Assembly (NCBI GenBank): GCA_946894095.1
Contig: OX335644.1
Location: 16,535,595 to 16,599,594 of the forward strand
DNA length: 64,000 bases
Direction of reading: 5' to 3'
Source: Incurvaria masculella
Taxonomy: Eukaryota; Arthropoda; Insecta; Lepidoptera; Incurvariidae
The position numbers and the translations under genes are program-made. Positions 46,301 to 58,300 of the stretch are shown here, piece after piece (within the stretch, counting starts at the first letter, position 1; every line of letters begins with the position of its first letter). The notes beneath the pieces are model-generated. The model made no database searches. It was not told the DNA's origin and was given only the letters and a program-made list of their open reading frames with translations.

Positions 46301-49300
46301 TCTAGAATTACAACATTGTTCTACTATCCAAAATCTTCTTAAAGTCAAATTTAGTCTCCACAATTTTATAAGCAAATCGTTAATATAAATTCTGTGAGAG
46401 TTTACCTATTCAATAATAATGATTATATTTATAGTGACTATACTTTAAGTTGAATGTTTTAATTTGTGTCTAACCTTTTCTAATTATTTATACTGTTCGG
46501 TAGGCTAGTATACAATGGATTTAAGCATTAATCTCTGTATTTTGTGCAATATGTTATTATTATTATTGCTTTTGTTTAAAAAATACATTTAATAAAAATG
46601 GTCAAATGTCAGTCAAACTATCCATTACATAGCATACCTAAAACAGTTTAAAGTCTTATCGAAATTAGCAATGACAGTAGAATCATAGGTAGAATTAAGC
46701 TTCGCATAGGTACAATGTTTTCTGTATGATGTAACATTTAAACATGGTAATGATAACGCGAAGGTATTGCAAACTAAGAGGTGACAACCCTAGACTCCAT
46801 AGCTTGGCTACCCGTATGAGCCGCAGATATTGGCAGGCTTTGTTGAACTTATCCTGATCAAAAGTCTACATAAACTTGATAAATAAATGTGCAAGCAAGT
46901 AGTGCAGACAACTTTAAAATAATGCAGTATAGTATAAAATTATACAGGTGGCTTTTTCAAGGGATGCATTTTCAAAAACCTCAAACAAGTATTTTTTTCC
47001 TTATAAACGTTATAGGGTCTTACGATAACGATTGGTGCATTTCAAAAAGTATTACTCCTTTTCTCAAAGAGAGTATTCTTATGTATATGCATCCTTCTGA
47101 ATATTTTTTGTTTCCAGAAATTATACAGTCAATCAGACAAGAAGAAGATATTTGTATATTTTTTCTGCACAGATAAAAAAAGACTCACCAGAATGTTTGG
47201 ATCGATCTATAAAGTCAACCAAAGCTTTCGCCCACGCATACTTCTTAGCTGCGTCCAGCAGCCCCAAGGACGGGTCCACGGAGCCATTGTGCACACCAAG
47301 ACAGTACAGCTTCAGGCCCTGGTACTCCTTTTTCAGCTTCTTGGCATCGTAGTCGTCCAGAAACCAGCAGTTTTCGTGCGAACTCACGTACAGAGCTTCG
47401 AGAAATGGCTTGAGAACTGGGCCGAGGTATTTTTTGTCATCCTTCATCCCTTTATGAAGCCAGTTTATGATGTGTTTGATCTTGTTGCTCTCCTCGGTAA
47501 GATCTTCGCTTCTGATGTCTGGATCCCTCCTCACTGCGTCGATCAAACACGCAGATGAAATGTCGTAGTAATCTTTTAGCTTGTTGATTCTCTTAGATCG
47601 GTAGCTGAGGTGTTCTTGGTGAGGGTCTGAGCTTAAGTTCTCCTGCTTGGTTTGCTTGAAGTTGGCAAGGTATTGGTCTCGTGCCTGGTCGAGCATAATG
47701 GCGAGAATGTGAATAAGATCTTCGACTGGCTCCTGGTTTTGTGCTGTTGCATTCAGGAGGTTTGTCTTGAACACGCTTTGCTTATCCTGAAACCAAATGC
47801 CTGCTAAGAATTTGGTATCTAGACTCAGACATCATTAATATCAAAAAGTAAAGTTAATATTTTCCCAGTCACAATTTAAAATTACAAGAAGATAAAAGTA
47901 CATGCATAGTTTTCCTTCAACTATTAAAATCTTTAAGTCGCCTTCTACATGGCTATAAAGGTTATATGGTTATATAACATGGTATTAGTGGCCACAAAGC
48001 TTGCTGCAGGTAACTTATAGGCATGAGCGGCTCGTAGCCTACTGGCGCGGGGACTGGCCTAGCGTACCAGAGGCCTGGGTTCAATACCGACATGCACCAC
48101 TGTCTTTCTCTTTCCGAGTTCGATAAGTGCATTTCGTCACGAATGCGACCTGCTCCATGGTTCGGAATCCATGTAAAACTGTAGGTCCCTTTCCCCTACT
48201 AGGTGGTAGGGTTTAAGCCCGCCCGGGTTGGTACCATCGCATTGGATGAAAAGATGGTCGAAGCGGCAATGAAAAATTGTCCGTGTTTTCCATCCAGTTC
48301 AATGTAGCCATGCTCATAAAGGGAAGGTCCTGGCATGGCACCAAATTCCTTCGGGAATGGGTGTATTGGGCTAATATCATAATGGTAGTTGTGTGGTATT
48401 AGCCATCCATGTCAGATCGCATAAAAATAAAGGTCTGCGAAAAAGGTGAGAGGACAGAAGAGGCGAATAGGAAAGGGTCTTCCGGATGCGATTCTATTCA
48501 CTGCAGATCTCTTCAGATCCAAGTTCAATCACCTATTTCCATATTGGACCAAAACAAACAGGCCTATATCGCCAGGTCGAATCTGACCTGAGCGACGTTC
48601 TTCTTGTATCGCACTAGCTCCGAGCAGACCCTGGCTATGTAGAGCAGCTGTCGGCTGGAGTAGACCGGTGTGCCCCCCGCCCCTGCCGCCGCTACCCGCA
48701 TCTCCCTCAAGATCGTCTCCCAGCGACGGAACAGCACCACTTCCAGTGTCTCGGATGGCGAAGTGGGGATCTCTTCCGCTGTTTCAAATGAGTGAGCAAA
48801 TAGCAAGCGCAACCGCAGCCAGAGAGCAAGCAGCTCGTCTCAAACACAAATATGGATAATCAATCATAACATTTTCCAGCATTCACAGTAAAGGCGATGG
48901 TGACACGACCAGAGGATCTAATCAAATATCTTGGAACGGCATTTCTTGCTGAATTCACCAGATTGCAAGAGTAAAGGATTACATAAGCATGACCATTCAA
49001 TGTGGCAAAGCTGCCAGCGTTCTTTATCGTATAACTAAGAGGAGGTTTTTCTTTTAAAGAGGTATTTTTATAGGTATGGGTTCGAGTATAAAAGTGTTGA
49101 GTGCTTTATCCATCTGTCGAAGCTTAAGGTACACCAATTCAGAGCCGGATAACATCTTGAAAGTGGAGAAGAAGCTGAACTTACCCTTAGCTGTGTCGGC
49201 GTGCAGCTGTGTGAGGAAGTTGGCGATGCAAGCGGCGTCGGAGCGCCAGTCCGCCTCGCTGGAGCGGACGCCGCCGCGCGCCAGGCACGGCGTGTCGTAC

Positions 49301-52300
49301 ACATAAGCGTTGCAGCGACGAGCGGCACAGAGAGTCACCATCCTGAACATATTCTAGAGCTGTCGTTTCACAGGATAGTAGATAGGAGATGTTTTTCCGT
49401 AAGACTGCACTTCGATAGTTTAAGATTTCCAATTAAACATGTATTCACTCAAATGCCTCTTCCTGCTATCAGGGCTACGTCGTGGACATCATCACACGGT
49501 TAGACATGGTGTAGAAAAGAGTAAAACCCTGCAAAAAACTACTATAATCGATGATTAAGATTGTGTTTCAGTAACGGCTCTCCTGCTTTTTGAGCTTTTC
49601 TTTCCGTGCTTTTTTGCACTTCCAAATCCTTCCCACCCACTTCCAAACCCGAAACTGCTCCACGGTTCGCCTCGTAGATTCCTTCGTGAGACATGCGCAT
49701 TTCCGGGTTGCCGCACCAAAATAAAAAGATAAGCTTTCCATATTAATACCCTTTATTTTTATATAGTTTGATAATACTTGTATTATTAGATGACTCTTAA
49801 ATATCCTATAGACAACCTACAGATTTCCTTGTGTTTTTAACATTTGTTGCATTTTACATTCGTCGAAGAGACTACTCTATAAATACTAAGCGAGCAAAGA
49901 ACCAAATGGTTTGTGATTTTTTTACTTTCATAGGATCTCACTTCTGCTCACATTACCACTATTAACTATAATCTATATACTAATATAACAGGCACGGAGA
50001 TCATCTCTCTCCATGTACACAGGTATCACTTTTGATCTTGACAAAAACTTTGACAACCCATAGACTAGGAGGTCGCGACAAAAATGGTAATGATGACGAA
50101 AATAGCTGAAACTGGATTTAAAGGATAAAGACCAACCCTCTGAAGCTAGATGTGTCGATCTGCCTGCGCCAAGTGGTTGCGTTACCTAGATAAGGCGCCT
50201 GAAAAAATAGTTATGGCGACAAAACAAATATATGGTAAGGTAAATGGCTGTTAATAACGAATAATGAAAGTATCAGTACATACTTACTTAATAAATCCAA
50301 AACTGAACAAATCTTTGGTTGCATTTCGTAGTTATAGGCGATTAAGGGTGCAGATATATCTTTAGGTATAGTTAAGTATCTAATTAAAAAACCGACTGGT
50401 TATTTTTTGTATAATTAAGAGGTATTAATATTTCTAGAAAATAAGTATATTCATCAGCAGGTACACATCGATATCTTTTTTATATAGCCAATCTAGCTAA
50501 CGCAACCACTTGGCGCAGGCAAAACGATATTATTAGCCTCATAGGGTTAGTCTCTAACCTGTGAACCCAGATTCAGCCATTTACCTTATCGTGACCAAAA
50601 ATGTCGTGACCTCCCGGAATACCGGATTGTGCCCTATGAACCACAAAAGGTCCGCTGTAATCGGATTTGCGTCGATCAAGAGAAGGGTCATGATAGTTCA
50701 TTGTAAGTTCTGGCTGTAAGCGGATCTACCTAACTCAAAATTTCAACAACTTCTCTGAAATTAACATTGACATCGCTAAATAGGTCTTACTTTAGCATGT
50801 TCAGTGCAACAATGGAGAGTTGTGTTGATGAATGATTCTCAAAATGTGTCTGCACAAACAGTGAATGTGTTGATAATGTTTATTTGGTACATAATCAATT
50901 TTTTATACTGTGTATGTTGTTATGATATCTCTAAAAGTATTTGGGTCTCAATTTCGTGTGCATATAAAGAAATATACAATCCAGCCCGTTCCACTTTTTT
51001 ATAGAACTGTACATGGATGGCCAAAACCACACCTACTGTCATAATATTATTAGTCCAACATACTGCATTAGACTAGATGCCATGACAGGACCTTCTAGAC
51101 TAGGAGGTGGCGACAAAAATGGTAACGATAACGTAAATGGCTGAAACTGGGATCACAGGATAAAGACCAACCCTCTGAAGCTAAATGTGTTGGTCTGCCT
51201 GTGCCAAGTGGTTGCGTTACCTAGATAAGGCGCCTGAAAATGTAGTTATGGTGACTAAAAATATATGTGATAAGGTAAATTGGTGCAAATAACGAAGCAT
51301 AAAAGTATCAGTAAATACTTGCTTAGCAATACAAAAACTGAACAAATCTTTGGTTGCATTTCGTAGTTATAGGCGATTTAGGTTACAGATATAACTTTAG
51401 GTATATTTAAGTAATTAATTAAAAAATCGACTGGTTATTGTTGTATAATTATTAGGTATCAATGTTTCTAGACAATCAGTATATTCAACAGCAGGTACAT
51501 ACCAACAAATTATTTATATAGCCAATCTAGATATCGCAACCACTTGGCACAGGCAGACCGACATATTTAGCATCAGATGATTGGTCTCTAACATGTGAAC
51601 CCAGATTCAGCCATTTACCTTATCGTGACCAAAAATGTCGTGACCTCCCGGAATATTCCATACATAGCACGCCCGCATTGAACTGGATGGACAACACGAT
51701 CGATTTATTCAGACGTATGGTACCACCCGGTGAGTACGACCTACAGTTTCACATGGAAATCGAACCACGGACTATGGAGAATAGGTATGGACTGCTAACG
51801 TCATACAATGTAAAAATCTCGCTGAAAACTGCTTTTTTCGCAGGTACTATGACATTTCTAATCAGCGACATCTCCCTTCACTGCCAGAACTAGTTACTCC
51901 GTCATTAAACTAAGCTTAATTCCAAATTTCGCCTAGGTAGGCGTGATGAATATGTTACATTTTACCTATACATTAAGAAATATCATTGTAATTACAAAAT
52001 ATTATTCATATTAATATTAAGAGGCAATCCGCCGAAGTACCAAAAAGTAGTCGATATTGGACACCGGATGGCTAAGCTCAAATGGCAGTGGGCTGGTCAC
52101 GTCAGCCGAAGAGCCGACGACCATTGGAGTAACTGCGTCCTGCACTGGCGGCCGTGGAGAGGAAAACGAAGTGTGATCTCATCGCGTCGGCGGAAAGCAG
52201 TGCTGCCGTACCGCTGAGGGTCGGGAGAAAACTTGGAGAGGCGTATGTCCAGCAGTGGACGCAAACACGCTGAGTGACTAACTGACTATTCATATAAATG

Positions 52301-55300
52301 GTGTGTATTTAATATATTTTGAAATGTGAATTGTAACGCCATCTGTGGGCTTTTATTATCCCTATTCAACACTAGTATGACGTTAGCAACCTATAATTTA
52401 TCTTTGGTCGAACGATCATCCATTCAGAACTAAACGTCGGTGGTGAAACCGTACCTGTCGAGCACGGCGAGCACGTGGTGCGGCACGTGCGCGGCGAGCA
52501 CGGCGCGCGTCGCGGCGGTGGGCGCATCGCAGCACCGCTCGAGCCGCCGCCGCAGCTCGCAGCTCACGGCGTAGCGGGACAGCACGCGCAGGCCCGGCTG
52601 CCGGGTGGAACGTGCGATGCGAAAGTTATTACTCTCCTCGATGTTTGCACAAACTCTCGCATCAAAGGCAAGTCCTCTAGCCCCCTAGTAGTTTTGATAG
52701 TCAGCGAATGGAGTGACCCAGGATCAATGCCTAGGATGGAGTATTCTGTGCAGTATGTTTTCGGTAGGGATTACGTAGACGGGGACATAAACTTAAGGCG
52801 GCGGCTGCGGCAGTTGTCGGTTCAAGTCCATTTCGTAATTACATTTGTATTACATTATTTATTCTGTAATCCGACATTATTCTATAACATCCTTATGTCT
52901 TGTTTAACTGTTTCGACGATAAGCAGGGGAATAATACAGGTTTAATAGTAAGACAGGCGTTACCGATGGTGCAAATGTTTATTAATACGGCAGGCGATGC
53001 ATAGTTAAAGCAAATGTATATTAATTAGTAAAGCAAGCAATGTACAGTTATATACAATGCGATTCAAATAAGAATAAGATAGGAGCACCGCCATTTTGAA
53101 TGTCAAACTGCTAAAACGCCCACTTCACTTCACAAACTTCAGTACTTTACCGCGGTGTTGCCGCGTACTTTCCTCGCGAATTCGAGTGAAGTTAGCCATG
53201 AGCCTCGTCCTATTCTTATTTGAATCACGTTGTACGAACAGAAAGCAGTTCTCTCTGTAGCAGTGGAGGAGTTCCTCCCCGTGCGGTCGGTACCTTGACG
53301 TGTCCGCCGCGCAGGTGGTCGACGACGGCGCCGAGCGCGGAGGCGACGCGCGCCGCGCCGCCGCGCTCGGCGCTCCGCGCGTCCAGCTCCGCCTCGAGCG
53401 CGGGGTGCCACAGCTGCCACGCGGCCGCGCGCTCCGGGCACGCCGCCGCCGCCGGAGGGCACGCCGCCGTCGCGTAGAAGCCCTGAGCGAGCGGTCGGCT
53501 TGGAGTGATCCGTTGGACATAACAGAACGGCCCGTGAGCTGTGCTCCCCATACAAACGTAGTTTACTAATCATTTGGAAACCGCTATTCCAATTAAATTG
53601 ATATTTAAGGTGGGCCATTCCGCTCAACTCACCATACAAACGGGGAAACTAGATCACGCCCATATTTCTTGTCAGAGATCCCAAATTTTGCTCAAAATTG
53701 CTTTATTTGATCCAGACGTCTTCTGATGACTGTTGACATTGTACAATTGTGTTTGGTCATGGAGGTGAGTTTGGTTTCTAAGTTATAAGGTCTGACAGTT
53801 CGAATTTTTCGCCTGTTTTATACAATAACTTTGTGATACTTATAACAAACGATTTGGACACATTGATTTATTTTGTAGCACAAAGCCTGCTTTCAAGAAA
53901 CAGGTATTGTCGTCATTGGCCGGGGATTAATTATTAATTAATATTAAATAAATGTAAAGCAATTTTATGCAAAGTTTTTTGTTTATTATATTTTATTTGT
54001 TATATTATTCTCATTTACATTATTTTAGTTCAGACTTAAAATCACAGATAACCCACCCTCTGTTTCTCTCTCTCTCTCTCTCTGTCACACACACACACAC
54101 ACATCTCAAACACACCCTAAAACACCCTCACACCCTTCCAATTCCTTTTTATTTGTGAAAACTTGTTAGGCTGCTTTTTTATTTTATTGTAATTTGTGAA
54201 TTTGATGTTTTGTTAACTGTAAGTTTTCCTTCCAATAAATAAATGAATAAACTTTGGAGGTGGATTAAGCAATGATAAAGTAGGAACATCACCTCCGGAA
54301 GCAAACTCATTTATAGTTTCCAAGCGATCTAGAAAATAGGTGTTTAGAAACATATATGTTTTAAAGGATCTAATCTATGTATTAAAACCGTTTTACGGTC
54401 ATACACTAGATAATAATCTAAACTTTGATATTTTACTTCTTCTACGGATATTTATTCTTAAACAACGCTGAGATTAAATAAAAATATCCCCAAAATATCT
54501 TAGGTTAGCGTCATATGGAGCCTTAAGCTGTCTCTGTTTTAAAGAAAAAGACAGTATTCGTTATGAGGAGGATGCAACATGTCCACAAAGCAAACAATGC
54601 GCATGGTGTTTAATTTGGTAAGATGTACAAAAAAATATTGTAACACGATGGCCGAAGCGGCAATGAAAATGGTTCGTGTTTTCCATCCAGTTCAATGTAG
54701 CCGAGCAATATAAGAAAGGTCCTGGCAGTGCACCTAGTTCCCATGTGGTGTGTTCATATGTGACGTTTAGTTTGATATAAGCCGTCCATGTCCAGTTACA
54801 TAAAAAAACGCACGGTGTTGGCGGCACCGTAGTGCAGCAGCGCGAGCGGGTGCGCGAGTGGCACGCGCGAAGGGTGCGCCGCCAGCGCCGTGCCACCAGC
54901 GCCGCGCACTGCCAGCGCGAGCCGCGCCTCCGCCTCGGCAGTGCCCGCGCGCACGCGCACGCATACCCACGTCGCGCCCTCCACGATCGCCAGCCGGTAC
55001 TCCGCGTCGCCCGATCCCGTCCCCGCCGACCCGCCCGCTGCAACAATATACGGACTTCGGTAAAGCTTTTGATAGGATTTATCACCACAGCTTGGTTGAA
55101 AGCTTGAGGAAGATGGGGTGCATGGCAGTTTACTAAATCGGTTTCACTCTTACTTAATTGGACGAGTACAAAAAATTAAGTTTGATGGCTACTAGTCTGG
55201 ATGGTTCTATATTCGGTCGGGGGTGCCACAAGGATCTCATTTAGGCCCCATATTGTTTTTAGTTTTAATAATAGATCTTAGCGATGGCATTTTAAACTAA

Positions 55301-58300
55301 AAGGTATTACTTTTTGCTGGCATAGTCCTCAAAGTATTAATCTCTTAGATAGAAGACCTTCCACAAAACTTGTAGGAGCGGCTTCAACTAGAGATTCAGG
55401 CACTGCCTGCATTCGGACATAAGGGAGAACCTTATTAGAATTCCTAACAACCCGCATAAATTATAAATTATTATATTATGTTCTCTACAGTGGGGCTTCG
55501 AAGTACAAGTGCTTCTACCCTAAATTCAAGATGATAATCTGTGAACGAGACCGTATTGACAAATTTGACTGGGGCGGTAAACTACTTTTAAATCTATCGC
55601 AGTCTACGGCAATTGTAATATTTTTATCACTCGAGCCTTATATGATTTTGATAAAATCCACATTTAACTTGATGTCCAAAACCTAACAAACTAGGTATAA
55701 CATTTAAAACTAATCCGACTCGTTTGCGTGTTCCATACACAACAACGAGTTGTCTAATAATAATAAATATTTTCTTATGCGCCGAGTATGTTCATGTGAA
55801 AACCGCACCTACAGTCATTAAGTAAGAAGTAGTTAGAGTAACTATCGTACAATCAGCAACAAAAAACGCTGTAAAGTGACCTTTACTCTATTTCATTCAT
55901 TTCATTTCATTTATTTATTCAACTTCTGGTGTAAAACTACACTAAGTTATGTCACAATTTGATTGATCCGCGGATTCGATCAACCAGTGAAGAAGAACCC
56001 GCAAAGAAACTTCACTGGTCTATAAATTATGTTTTCTTTGTCTTTTTTTTCGTCCACATAAATGATATAACACAATTATGATTTCATACCTAAATGCTAC
56101 TGCCAAACTTACATTGAGCAGCGCGCTAACAAGACGAACAGAGTGTGGGAGCGAGAGTCGGTTTCAAATATCACTACCGATGAATTAGAGAGGGATGGAA
56201 CATATTTCCCGATGAGACCACTTTCAAAATCGTGATCACCACGCAATGTACAAACACATAAAATGTCAAACGTTTTTTCGAAATATCTCGAACATTTCTA
56301 AGTATTCCTTAAAGAAAGCAGTGTTGAAGCCATCGTTACCTGTGCCTTTACGGATTGTGAGGTAAACTATCGCCATAACCGAGAGAAATACACTTTTTAA
56401 GGATAAAAACGAAATATCAACCTTACCCATTTTCTCGTAATATAAGCCGAAACTCTGCAAATAAAGTAACTGTAATTGTAAATTATGCTTCCTTTTATCA
56501 ATATTTATATGATTTATAACATTTCCTGCGTACATTTAGGATATTTTGAATACGTGAGAAAATATTTTACTTCGCTAGGGCTTGACAGAGACCTTTGTTT
56601 GACAATCGATATTTTTTTACAGATCACCACGCGAAGCAGACGCCGCGCGCCGCGCCGCGGCGCCCGTGCGGCTCGGTCGCCGCTCCTTTCACGGGATAAT
56701 ATATATTGAAAGTATTTTGGATCTATTTCAAGGTTATTTTTATGACATCATTCTTTACGTTAGTACCCTGCTTGATGAGTTTTATGCAATTGAAGAATTT
56801 GTAGAACTGCCGAACGCATTTGACGATGTATTGACTACGTGGCACGTCTTTTCTCTGCCATGGCTTGAACAACACTAGAACGCTTACGATCGTGTGCACT
56901 GTCTGACTTCAAAAAGGCGTTGACGCAAGGACGATCCGCTCCGCTGTCGTCTTGTGATCGTCGCCATTACAGGAACATACATTATATTCCATTACCCTTC
57001 TCCAAGTAACAGTACTCGTAGGGTGTGGCGGCAGTCGCCGCCCTCACGCCCAGAACCCTGGCTGCTCCGCGCGGTGTCTGGCGGCGCGCCTCCGTTGCGC
57101 CGGCGCACACCAGCCCTACCCAGCGCTCCACCACGGCGGCCCTACAGACATAGATATCTCATGGAGGTACCAATTTGGTTCCACACTTAGTATGGTTAAA
57201 TTGTGGCCATGACTATCTAAGTAAATTGCAGGGAATTCCATTTCTCAAGGGACAAAGAGGGACAAGCGTGTCAAGAGTAACCCAGGCACTCCAGCGAGCG
57301 GGACTGCAGTTGGAGGACAGTTGCTCAGTACAGATTGAACAACCTGCAGAGGTAGTCGGCCGGTGTCAGTTACTCGTATCACATAAACAGATCAGCAGGA
57401 ACAGGTATGAGAACCTGCATCCATCCAGGAATAGTTAGCCGGTGTAAGTAACGTCTGACAGCTAGCCATTAATTGGCCTGGAAGCACCACGACAATTTAA
57501 TCTTAGTGTAACCTAAGAGACTTTCTTGCTCGTCATGGGGATCCAGAATACCCCAGCGAGCGGAACTGCAGTTGGGGGGCCGACTGTACATGACATGACA
57601 ACGAACCTCCAAAGGTAGCCGGCCGGTGTGAGGTACTCCTGCCACTGGTCAGCCAGGCGGCCAGATAGCCTGATCCTGGCGTAGCCGGCGGGGCCCTCCT
57701 GCAGGCAACATTCGTCATCGCCGGAGTTGAGAGCGGGCAATGAGTCAAGAGGAACCAGGTACTCCAGCGAGTGGGACCGCAACTGGGAACATAAAATTCA
57801 TTGAAACTTGATAAAATCAAATTCTATTTAAAGGCAGTTTTATTGCAACTCTATGAAATAGTTGTTTTCCTGAGTAATTATTAATAGCAAAATATCTGGC
57901 TAAAATTGGCTCCTTGTGACCTTGTACAGCTCGTGGTCTAGGGGCTAGAGGATTTCCTTACATGCGAAAGGTCATGGGTTCAAATTCTCGCCCTGGTCAT
58001 GCACCACTTTTTTTCTCTTTCTGAGTTGGATATGTGCATTTTGTCACGAATGCGAGCTGTTCAAACTGTACGTCGCCTTCCCCTATTGGGTGGTACGGTT
58101 AAGCCCGCCCATGTTAGCACCACCGCATTTGTTGGAACTATGATTGAAGCGACAATGAAAAATTGTCCGTATTTTCCATCCAGGACAGTGTAGCCGTGCT
58201 TATAAAGGGAAGGTCCTGGCGTTCCCCCTAATGCCTTCGGAAATTTTGTGCATTGGGCTGATATCATGACGATATTTGTATGGTACTAGCCATCCATGTC

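Noticed and set aside
53125..53639. Long overlapping frames of 85-166 codons on both strands
   Set aside because: They are shadows of the GC-rich exon 6. Only the frame starting at the 53482 acceptor fits the phase of exons 5 and 7.
53967..54158. 63-codon plus frame
   Set aside because: Driven by the TC/AC microsatellite.
54561..55136. 175-codon minus-strand frame
   Set aside because: It runs in a different frame through exon 5 and then into SINE and LINE sequence. The spliced frame ends at 54814.
57533..57820. 95-codon minus frame over exon 3
   Set aside because: Alternative frame. It does not fit the phase of exons 2 and 4 and lacks the Mab-21 landmarks.
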